A stretch of DNA of 9,865 nucleotides from an uncultured Collinsella sp. (GTDB lineage: Bacteria; Actinomycetota; Coriobacteriia; Coriobacteriales; Coriobacteriaceae), in the NCBI GenBank assembly GCA_902494935.1, contig CABUVH010000068.1, positions 1 through 9,865 of the forward strand, read 5' to 3'. Shown here in pieces: positions 1 to 5,298 of the stretch. A model generated the notes under the pieces. It was not told the DNA's origin and ran no database searches. It saw only the letters and a list, made by a program, of their open reading frames with translations. How positions within the stretch are numbered: the stretch's first letter is position 1; each line of letters begins with the position of its first letter. A program made the position numbers and the translations under genes.

Positions 1-41
1 AAACCACCACAAAGGTGCCTGTCCCCTTTGTGGTGGTTTTT
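1..41. repeat. Palindromic repeat, copy 1 (forward core), probably also a terminator
   Basis: Two perfect 15-bp arms (1-15 and 25-39, reading AAACCACCACAAAGG and its reverse complement) flank a 9-nt core TGCCTGTCC, followed by five T's (37-41). The left edge is cut by the window; the other two copies carry an extra A there. The hairpin plus T-run would work as a rho-independent terminator for a gene ending left of the window. The same element recurs at 1579-1618 and 1983-2023, so it is a dispersed repeat rather than a one-off terminator. The core GTGCCTGTCCCC resembles, from memory, a motif seen in REP-type palindromes of several bacteria; this was not checked. Confidence 0.85.
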
Positions 42-90
42 ATGTTGATGGGTTAACAAATAGGGTGCGCAGGGCTGGCGGCCGATAAGT

Positions 91-111
91 ACGGTTAAGA
101 TGTTTACCCGT
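91..111. promoter_or_regulatory. Candidate operator palindrome upstream of the MarR gene
   Basis: ACGGTTAA (91-98) and TTACCCGT (104-111) form an inverted repeat matching at 7 of 8 positions around a 5-bp spacer. It lies 33 bp before the MarR start codon and overlaps a possible -10 box TAAGAT (96-101); no good -35 box is visible. MarR dimers typically bind palindromes of about this size and often repress their own gene, so autoregulation is a reasonable inference, not shown by the sequence. Confidence 0.35.
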
Positions 112-144
112 TAGCATTATGCAAGCGAAAGGCGGTCGTCTCCC

Positions 145-594
145 ATGCAGCAGAACGACGAGACACGTTTCGAGGACTTTGTCGGACTGATCAGCGGGCT
201 CTACAAGGAGATCCAGCGCATTAAGACATCCGAGGGCGCAAGGCTGGGCCTCAAGGGCTCCGACGTTATGTGCCTGTACTATCTTGAGCGCAGCAAGGAC
301 GGCCTGACTGGCGCCGACCTCGCTCGCATGGCAGGCGTGACCCGCGCCGCCGTCTCGCGCACGCTCGCGCATCTGGAGGAGGGCGGCTACGTCGAGGTCG
401 ATGATTCGGGCGATGCCGCCGTTAAGTATCGTGCTCCGGTGCGCCTGACCGCTCTGGGCGGCGAGAGTATGAGCGAGGCGGACCGCATCATTCGCGAGGT
501 GCTCGATACCACCGGTAAGGCTATGGGTGTGGAGCAGCGCGAGCAGATGTATGCGTCGCTACGCACGATTCTCAACACCCTGCGCGAGATCTAA
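145..594 (+). CDS. MarR-family winged-helix transcriptional regulator
   Basis: This 149-residue protein has the length and layout of a MarR regulator: an N-terminal helical dimerisation segment (about 5-50), a winged helix-turn-helix (about 54-100) and a C-terminal dimerisation helix (about 107-149). The helix-turn-helix reads LTGADLARMAGVTRAAVSR, with recognition helix near 65-78. It is followed by the typical GGYVEV turn and a wing containing DSGDAAVKYRAPVRLT. MarR proteins are homodimeric cytoplasmic DNA-binding repressors or activators that usually sense small ligands or oxidation. The start is supported by an SD-like GAAAGGCGG (127-135) nine bases upstream. A palindrome at 91-111 could be its own operator. 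The next gene, 119 bp downstream on the same strand, encodes a DegV fatty-acid-binding protein, so a lipid-related role like that of FabT is possible but only inferred. The family call is secure; the ligand is unknown. Confidence 0.9.
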   Translation: MQQNDETRFEDFVGLISGLYKEIQRIKTSEGARLGLKGSDVMCLYYLERSKDGLTGADLARMAGVTRAAVSRTLAHLEEGGYVEVDDSGDAAVKYRAPVRLTALGGESMSEADRIIREVLDTTGKAMGVEQREQMYASLRTILNTLREI

Positions 595-713
595 GGCCGC
601 CAAGGCATTTGCTTCCAATTAACAACTGCATAGTCCCGTTTGAGCGCGTATGCCGTGCCGGGGCATTGCTGTCTAAATTCCCTGCGAGGGGTCCGCGCAA
701 GAAAGGATTCGCT

Positions 714-1568
714 ATGTCCATTCGTATTATTACCGATTCCGCGAGCGATATGTCGCCGGCTGAGCACCCCGCTCTGCGTGTTCTGCCGCTGTCCGTCACC
801 TTTGGCACCGATGTGTACATGGATGGCGTCGACATCGATCATCAGCGCTTTTACGAAATGCTCGTGGAGCGCGATGAGCTGCCCAAGACCGGCCAGGTCA
901 ACCCGTACGCGTTTTCGCAGGCGATTGCCGAGGCGCGCGAGGCCGGCGACGAGGCAGTGATTATTACCGTGGGCGCCAAACTTTCGGGCACCAATCAGAG
1001 TGCCCGTACCGCACTTGCCGAGGCGCCGGGCGGCGACGTGCTCGTGGTAGACAGCAATAACGTCACCCTGGGCGAGCGTGTCCTGGTCGAGTATGCGCTG
1101 CGCTTGGTAGACGAGGGCCGTAGTGCGGCCCAGATCGCGGCGGCCGTCGAGGCCGTGCGCGACCGCGTGGTGGTTATCGGCCTGCTCGAGACGCTGGAGT
1201 ACTTGGTGCGCGGCGGTCGCCTGTCTGCTGCTGCGGGCGCCGTGGGCACGCTGCTCAACGTGAAGCCCGTAGTTGCCGCCGAGGACGGCCTGATCGTGCA
1301 GCTGGGCAAGGCCCGTGGCTCCAAGAACGGCCGCAACCTGCTCAACCAGAAGGTCGAAAAGGCGGGCGGCGTCGACTTCTCCGTGCCGCTGGCGCTGGGC
1401 TATACAGGCCTTTCGGACGCCGTGCTCAAGAAGTACATCGAGGACAGCGCCGCGCTGTGGGCCGGCCATGTCGAGAATGAGCTGCCCATCCACACCATTG
1501 GCGCCACCATCGGCACTCACGTAGGTCCCGGCGCCGTAGCCGTAGCCTTCTTCCGCCCCGCCAACTAG
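714..1568 (+). CDS. DegV family protein (FakB-like fatty acid-binding protein)
   Basis: The 284-residue product matches the DegV family in length and motifs. It has ITDSASD at 6-12, the TGQVNP segment at 59-64 (the T-S/G-Q-P region lining the lipid pocket), SGTNQSA at 91-97, LVRGGRLS at 164-171, and the C-terminal GTHVGPGAVAVAF at 267-279. Members bind one fatty acid in a deep pocket; in Firmicutes, FakB presents it to the kinase FakA, making acyl-phosphate for membrane lipid synthesis. No fakA-like kinase is in this window. ATG 714 is chosen because it follows GAAAGGA (701-707) at six bases and gives the canonical N-terminus MSIRIITDSASD; the reading frame stays open to 609 but the extra residues look unlike the family. 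The gene ends 10 bp before palindromic repeat copy 2. Partner kinase and exact fatty acid specificity cannot be read from the sequence. Confidence 0.93.
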   Translation: MSIRIITDSASDMSPAEHPALRVLPLSVTFGTDVYMDGVDIDHQRFYEMLVERDELPKTGQVNPYAFSQAIAEAREAGDEAVIITVGAKLSGTNQSARTALAEAPGGDVLVVDSNNVTLGERVLVEYALRLVDEGRSAAQIAAAVEAVRDRVVVIGLLETLEYLVRGGRLSAAAGAVGTLLNVKPVVAAEDGLIVQLGKARGSKNGRNLLNQKVEKAGGVDFSVPLALGYTGLSDAVLKKYIEDSAALWAGHVENELPIHTIGATIGTHVGPGAVAVAFFRPAN

Positions 1569-1578
1569 CTTTCCGGTC

Positions 1579-1618
1579 AAAACCACCACAAAGGGGACAG
1601 GCACCTTTGTGGTGGTTT
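1579..1618. repeat. Palindromic repeat, copy 2 (inverted core)
   Basis: Arms 1580-1594 and 1604-1618 are identical to those of copy 1, but the 9-nt core reads GGACAGGCA, the exact reverse complement of TGCCTGTCC. The whole element is therefore present in the opposite orientation. Rightwards it has only three T's (TTTATG), so it is a poor terminator for + strand transcripts; leftwards it reads TTTTGACC. It sits 10 bp after the degV-type stop codon and 29 bp before the start of the MGMT-type gene. Confidence 0.9.
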
Positions 1619-1647
1619 ATGCTGGTTTCGGTTGAGAGGAGCATGCG

Positions 1648-1968
1648 ATGGCGTCTGAGGGCTTTTTTGAGCGGGTGTACGAGGTGGTCGAGCAGATTCC
1701 CGAGGGGATGGTCGCTACGTACGGCCAGGTGGCGCTGCTCGCCGGTCGTCCGCGCAGTGCGCGCTATGTGGGTTATGCGCTGCATAGCAACCCACGTCCT
1801 GGCCAAATTCCCTGTCATCGTGTGGTGTTTGCCGACGGCCGTATCTGTGAGGGCTTTGCCTTTGGCGGCCCCGATGCTCAACGTGAGCTTTTGCTAGGGG
1901 AGGGTGTGGCGTTTAAGGACGACATGCACGTCGACTTGGCCGCCTGTCGCTGGCCTGCCGGGCTGTAG
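1648..1968 (+). CDS. MGMT-family (methylated-DNA cysteine methyltransferase domain) small protein
   Basis: This 106-residue protein consists of little more than the DNA-binding/active-site domain of O6-alkylguanine-DNA alkyltransferases. It shows ATYGQVALLAG at 23-33 (helix-turn-helix with the base-flipping Tyr25), SARYVGYALHSNP at 37-49 (arginine finger Arg39), IPCHRVV at 54-60 with Cys56 as the alkyl acceptor, and LLLGEGV at 81-87 with the conserved Glu. Full-length Ogt/MGMT proteins are about 160-180 residues with an N-terminal ribonuclease-like domain that is absent here. Length and architecture match the alkyltransferase-like (ATL) group, but ATLs usually have Trp or Ala in place of the active Cys. 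It may repair O6-alkylguanine directly or flag lesions for nucleotide excision repair. A strong SD GAGAGGAG (1634-1641) lies six bases before ATG 1648. The gene is bracketed by palindromic repeats 2 and 3. With only 29 bp between repeat 2 and the start, transcription probably reads through from the degV gene. Confidence 0.88.
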   Translation: MASEGFFERVYEVVEQIPEGMVATYGQVALLAGRPRSARYVGYALHSNPRPGQIPCHRVVFADGRICEGFAFGGPDAQRELLLGEGVAFKDDMHVDLAACRWPAGL

Positions 1969-1982
1969 TGGCGGGCTTCGTC

Positions 1983-2023
1983 AAAACCACCACAAAGGTG
2001 CCTGTCCCCATCGTGGTGGTTTT
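1983..2023. repeat. Palindromic repeat, copy 3 (forward core, partly decayed inner arm)
   Basis: Outer arms AAAACCACCAC (1983-1993) and GTGGTGGTTTT (2013-2023) pair perfectly over 11 bp. The core GGTGCCTGTCCCC (1997-2009) is in the same orientation as copy 1. The inner right arm reads ATC instead of TTT-G, leaving two mismatches in the stem. It begins 15 bp after the MGMT-family stop codon and ends in four T's, so it may serve as a modest terminator in either direction. Confidence 0.88.
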
Positions 2024-2080
2024 CCGTTGCAGGTTTACCGGGGCTAACTTATGGAGAAGCTATGGCTGCGCATATTGATG

Positions 2081-2109
2081 CTAGAAAGTAAACCACGGTG
2101 AACTATATT
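2081..2109 (+). promoter_or_regulatory. Weak promoter candidate for the 2118-2255 RNA
   Basis: TATATT (2104-2109) is a fair -10 box, with CTAGAA (2081-2086) exactly 17 bp upstream. CTAGAA is a poor match to TTGACA. The same CTAGAA-N17-TATnnT arrangement occurs on the - strand at 5184-5156, which is the main reason to record it. Confidence 0.25.
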
Positions 2110-2115
2110 GGATTC

Positions 2116-2255
2116 AGCAACGGAGCAGGCAATAGGCGATGAAAAAGCCTGCCCTGTTGAGTTTGATTCGCATTCCTCCCCTCTGTGCGATTCAACGGTG
2201 TACTTCGGGAACAGGCCCGCTGGCAACTAACTGCCGGCGGGCCTGTTCCTGTTTG
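2116..2255 (+). ncRNA. Candidate small RNA with three consecutive hairpins
   Basis: The interval between the MGMT-type gene and the trpS terminator has no convincing protein gene but three well-formed helices in a row. Hairpin 1 pairs 2118-2130 with 2147-2159 (13 positions, one A-C mismatch). Hairpin 2 pairs 2163-2172 with 2186-2195 (one T-T mismatch) and exposes a pyrimidine loop TTCCTCCCCTCTG. Hairpin 3 pairs 2206-2225 with 2232-2251 (20 positions including wobbles) and is followed by the T-rich stretch TGTTTGT, a weak terminator tail. The CCTCCCC loop is complementary to Shine-Dalgarno sequences, as in known CU-rich regulatory RNAs. No Rfam family is recognised; the boundaries and strand are inferred from the hairpins and a weak promoter at 2081-2109. 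It could instead be a set of unrelated intergenic palindromes. Confidence 0.4.
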
Positions 2256-2296
2256 TCGGGGGAGTGCGATGGGCGGAGCCGAACAGGTCGGGCACC

Positions 2297-2324
2297 AAAA
2301 AAGGCGGACGCCGTAGCGCCCGCC
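2297..2324 (-). terminator. Intrinsic terminator of trpS
   Basis: Read on the - strand, GGCGGGCGC pairs with GCGTCCGCC over nine positions (one G-U) around a TACG tetraloop (stem 2324-2316 / 2311-2303), followed directly by TTTTTT (2302-2297). It lies 35 bp downstream of the trpS stop codon. Confidence 0.9.
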
Positions 2325-2359
2325 CTAAAGCAATCGAAAGCTCAAGCCAGCAGATCGGT

Positions 2360-3409
2360 TTAGTACACCATGCCCATGGCGTCCCGAACCTCGGCCAGGG
2401 TCTGCTCGGCGATCTCGTTGGCACGACGGTTGCCCTCGTGCAGCACGTCCTTCACATAGTCCAGATCGTTCTCATAGCGCTGGCGACGCTCGCGGATCGG
2501 CGCGAAGTACTCGTTGACGGCCTCGGTCACGTACTTCTTGAGCTGGCCGGAACCGCCCATGCCAATCTCCTCGGCAATCTCGACCTCGGAACGGCCGGTG
2601 CAGATGGCGGCCGTCGAAAGCAGGCCGGACACGCCGGGGCGGTTCTCGGGATCGAACGTGATCATGCGCTCGGAGTCGGTCTGGCTCTTCTTGATGCGCT
2701 TGGCCGTCTCCTCGGCGGTCATCGAGATGTTGATGGCGTTGCCGTAGCTCTTGCTCATCTTGCGACCGTCCAGGCCGGGCAGCAGCGGGGTCTCGGACAG
2801 CAGCGCGTCGACCTCGGGGAACACCTTGCCGTAGCGGTTGTTAAAGCGGCGGGCGATGGTGCGGGTGAGCTCGATGTGCGGCAGTTGGTCGCGGCCGACG
2901 GGCACCACATTGCCCTTGCAGAACAGGATGTCGCAGGCCTGGTGCACCGGATAGGTGAGCAGAAGGCCGGTGAGCTCGTGGCCCGATGCCTCCATCTCGG
3001 CCTTAACCGTGGGGTTGCGCGCCAGCTCGGCCTCGGAGACCAGCGACAAGAACGGCAACATGAGCTGGTTGGCGGCGGGCACGGCGGAGTGCGCATAGAT
3101 CATGGTCTTGTCGGGGTCGATGCCGCAGGCAAGGTAGTCCATGACCATGTTGTACACGTTGTCCTGGATGTGCTCGGTGGTGTCGCGGTCGGTGATGACC
3201 TGGTAGTCGGCGATGAGCACGTTGGTCTTGGTGCCCATGTTCTGCAGCTCCACGCGGCCCTTGAGGGTGCCAAAGTAGTGGCCCAGGTGCAAGCGGCCGG
3301 TGGGGCGGTCACCGGTAAGCATGGTGAACTTCTCGGGCGTCTTGGCCAGGCCCTCGCGAATGGCGTTGCTCTTTTGCAGCGCGACTTCGTAGCTGTTCTC
3401 GTTTGGCAT
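2360..3409 (-). CDS. trpS: Tryptophanyl-tRNA synthetase
   Basis: This 349-residue class I aminoacyl-tRNA synthetase activates tryptophan with ATP and loads it onto tRNA-Trp in the cytoplasm. The Rossmann-fold signatures are clear: DRPTGRLHLGHYFGTL at 34-49 carries the HIGH-type motif HLGH (41-44), and GRKMSKSYGNAI at 215-226 carries the KMSKS loop (217-221). PVGRDQLPHIELTR (170-183) is the conserved TrpRS segment contacting substrate. Length is normal for bacterial TrpRS. The reading frame is open upstream to 3553, but the residues there are Pro/Arg-rich and unlike the family. The ATG at 3409 follows an AGGAG Shine-Dalgarno (3419-3415) at five bases, which fixes the start. The gene lies 159 bp downstream of the wecA-type gene on the same strand and has its own terminator at 2297-2324. 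No T-box is visible in the short leader. Confidence 0.97.
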   Translation of the reverse strand: MPNENSYEVALQKSNAIREGLAKTPEKFTMLTGDRPTGRLHLGHYFGTLKGRVELQNMGTKTNVLIADYQVITDRDTTEHIQDNVYNMVMDYLACGIDPDKTMIYAHSAVPAANQLMLPFLSLVSEAELARNPTVKAEMEASGHELTGLLLTYPVHQACDILFCKGNVVPVGRDQLPHIELTRTIARRFNNRYGKVFPEVDALLSETPLLPGLDGRKMSKSYGNAINISMTAEETAKRIKKSQTDSERMITFDPENRPGVSGLLSTAAICTGRSEVEIAEEIGMGGSGQLKKYVTEAVNEYFAPIRERRQRYENDLDYVKDVLHEGNRRANEIAEQTLAEVRDAMGMVY

Positions 3410-3568
3410 GATTGCTCCTAACGTATGTTCATGGGTCAAGATGATAACGCGTTTATTGGAGGGGCGGGGCGTAAGTAGGCGAGGGACGGGAGCGGGGTGG
3501 CTTGTGCGATGGGTGCGGCTCGGCTGCGCTTGGCCAGCGGCACCTGGGCGCATCCTCGGCAGCTTGCC

Positions 3569-4771
3569 CTAGAGCTCGTGGTGGCGCTGCTCTTCTTTGC
3601 GCTCCTCGGCCGCTTGTTCCTCCTGCTTAAAAGCGGGGTCGTCGGGGGTTACCAACTCGTCTTCGTGTGTGCGCTTGTTGTAATGGTGACGTAGCACAGG
3701 TTCAAACAGGTGCAGGTGCTTGGCGAAGGCCGCCGAGCCAATGGCGAGCACGGTAAAGATGAGCACGCGCATGGGGACATCGACCTGATTGATGGCGGCG
3801 GCGCCGGCCGAAAGCATGATGCACCAGGCGTAGATGAGCAGTACGGCCTGCTTTTGGTTGTAGCCCTCTTGAATGAGGCGGTGGTGGATGTGGCCCTTGT
3901 CGGCCTGTCCAATGCTAATGTGGGCGCGCTTGCGGCGCACGATGGCGCTAAACGTGTCGATGATGGGCACGCCGGCTACGATGAGCGGGATGATGAGCGA
4001 GGTGAGCGCGGCGGTGCGGCTCACGTTGAGCAGCGAGATGGAACCCAGCGCAAAGCCCAGAAGTAGCGACCCCGAGTCACCCAAGAAGATGCTCGCGGGG
4101 TTGAAGTTATAGTGCAAGAAGGCGAGGCACGAGCCAAAGAGCGCGATGGAGAGCGCGGCGGCGTCGATGCGGCCCGAGAGCACGGCGACCGAAAACATGG
4201 TGAACGACGCGATGCCGCAGATGCCTGTGGCCAGGCCGTCGAGGCCGTCGATAAGGTTGATGATGTTGGTGAACGCCACCAGGTAGATCACGGTGATGGG
4301 GTAGGCGAGCCAGCCGAGCATGATCTCGCCGGGGGCAAACGGGTTGACGATGACGCCGATGCGCAGGCCGCCCACGCAGGCGATGAGCGCGGCGAGGACC
4401 TGACCGGCGAGCTTTTGCTTGGGCTTGAGCTGGTAGATGTCGTCGATCGCGCCGGTCGCAAAGATGACGGTAAAAGAAAGCGCCAGTATGGGGTAGCTGA
4501 TGTGCAGACGGGGGTGGGGCACCAATACGGGCGGCCAGCCCAGGTACCAGGTGCCTAGGATCTGCACGATGCAGGCGACGACGAGGCCCAAAAAGACCGC
4601 CGTGCCGCCCATGCGCGGGATGGGCTTAGTGTTGATGCGGCGCTTGGAAGGATAGTCGACGGCGTCGAGCTTGATTGCCAAGCGCTTGACCAGGGGCACC
4701 GCAAGGAAGGTCGTGATAAAAGCCGCGACTGCCACGCAAAGGTACGGTATGAAGCTCGTGGAGGAAGCCAT
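3569..4771 (-). CDS. WecA/TagO-type undecaprenyl-phosphate glycosyl-1-phosphate transferase
   Basis: This roughly 400-residue multi-pass membrane protein belongs to the MraY/WecA/TagO family. It transfers a sugar-1-phosphate (typically GlcNAc-1-P from UDP-GlcNAc) to undecaprenyl phosphate, the first membrane step for teichoic-acid-like or other surface glycopolymers. Family motifs, numbered from the start at 4771, are PSKRRINTKPIPRMGG (41-56), the metal-binding Asp pair in GAIDDIYQLKPKQKL (107-121), NIINLIDGLDGLATG (169-183), FLGDSGSLLLGF (229-240) and KGHIHHRL (292-299). The HIHH signature favours WecA/TagO over MraY. About ten hydrophobic segments are visible. The C-terminal ~35 residues are very acidic and Gln/Glu-rich and presumably cytoplasmic. 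The frame is also open to an ATG at 4819, adding 16 residues. Neither start has a good Shine-Dalgarno; 4771 is preferred because it puts the first membrane helix where homologues have it. Sugar specificity is unresolved. Confidence 0.93.
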   Translation of the reverse strand: MASSTSFIPYLCVAVAAFITTFLAVPLVKRLAIKLDAVDYPSKRRINTKPIPRMGGTAVFLGLVVACIVQILGTWYLGWPPVLVPHPRLHISYPILALSFTVIFATGAIDDIYQLKPKQKLAGQVLAALIACVGGLRIGVIVNPFAPGEIMLGWLAYPITVIYLVAFTNIINLIDGLDGLATGICGIASFTMFSVAVLSGRIDAAALSIALFGSCLAFLHYNFNPASIFLGDSGSLLLGFALGSISLLNVSRTAALTSLIIPLIVAGVPIIDTFSAIVRRKRAHISIGQADKGHIHHRLIQEGYNQKQAVLLIYAWCIMLSAGAAAINQVDVPMRVLIFTVLAIGSAAFAKHLHLFEPVLRHHYNKRTHEDELVTPDDPAFKQEEQAAEERKEEQRHHEL

Positions 4772-4819
4772 GAATCGATAAACCGCCAAGCGTCGAAGGA
4801 AAAGGTCAAAGGATGCCAT

Positions 4820-5180
4820 GCCGCAAAGGGTATAGCTGACCCATGATACTCGACTAAGGGGGGTGTAAGGAATTGCACGGGGCGAGAATCACGTGCTTAC
4901 CAGATATTGGGGTGATAGTGGGGCTCTGTCTGGTGCCTTTTGGGGATCTTGGTGGGATTTGCAATGGCGATTTTCGGCAAAAGAAAACCACCCCCCACGT
5001 TACGAAAATGAACCCACCTAAAACAGGTGGGTGCCCTCATCGACTGTTCCAGCGTCCTTAACAACGAAGGATACCTGTACTAGGTACGACTGTGTGGGCT
5101 CCCTAAATAAACGCGACGGTTCACCCAGTTGCTCCGCGGGGGGCGGAATACCTACATCATAAAGCGGCACTTTGTGGATT
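4820..5180. other. Structured divergent intergenic region, possible ncRNA or leader
   Basis: No protein gene is supported between the wecA-type gene and the radical SAM gene. Several helices are visible: 4865-4879 with 4892-4900 (bulged, in the leftward gene's leader), 5012-5019 with 5025-5032 (8 bp, AAAAC loop), 5055-5059 with 5067-5071, 5087-5100 with 5118-5131 (14 positions, one mismatch) and 5133-5137 with 5143-5147. Leftwards, the 5012-5032 hairpin is followed by TCATTTT, giving a weak terminator, and a CTAGAA-N17-TATGAT promoter-like pair lies at 5184-5156; together these would define a ~145-nt - strand RNA. However, the long 5087-5131 helix contains four G-T pairs that work only in a + strand RNA. 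The transcribed strand is therefore undecided. It matches no RNA family I can name. Confidence 0.4.
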
Positions 5181-5186
5181 CTAGTC

Positions 5187-5215
5187 TTGACATTACAAAA
5201 ATCGTGTCGGACGAT
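5187..5215 (+). promoter_or_regulatory. Promoter candidate for the radical SAM gene
   Basis: A perfect -35 box TTGACA (5187-5192) is followed after 17 bp by GACGAT (5210-5215), which keeps the A, A and T of a -10 box. It would give a ~77-nt leader for the gene starting at 5299. The weak -10 box limits confidence. Confidence 0.45.
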
Positions 5216-5298
5216 TACGGCGCCTTGGGCTCGAGCCGTCTGTGCGGCTGGTCCTTTTGCGTTTGAGCTGCTGAATCGTTGTTTTGGAGCATGTTTTT

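Noticed and set aside
591..1604. Long - strand reading frame (337 codons) opposite the DegV gene
   Set aside because: It is the antisense shadow of a GC-rich gene with a clear family match and normal SD; its translation is His/Ala/Gly-rich without domains.
2139..2363. 74-codon + strand reading frame between the MGMT-type gene and trpS
   Set aside because: No good SD, Cys/Arg/Ser-rich translation without structure, and it runs through three strong hairpins and the trpS terminator.
2264..3421. 385-codon + strand reading frame opposite trpS
   Set aside because: Antisense to an unmistakable TrpRS; the product is low-complexity His/Val/Gly/Leu and has no start signal.
4985..5032. Possible fourth, decayed palindromic repeat (AAAACCACCCCCCACG)
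   Set aside because: Only the first nine bases match the repeat arm; the GTGCCTGTCC core and the second arm are missing.
5101..5131. T-box-like stretch on the - strand (GGGTGAACCGTCGCG)
   Set aside because: It resembles the T-box GGGTGGNACCGCG only loosely, lies at the wrong (5') end of the putative leader, lacks a matching 3' antiterminator strand, and the downstream gene is not an amino-acid-related gene.
5030..5180. 6S RNA, SRP RNA or tmRNA in the divergent intergenic region
   Set aside because: The CTCCGCGG segment recalls 6S RNA, but a closing stem with a central bubble could not be assembled, and the SRP and tmRNA signature sequences are absent.
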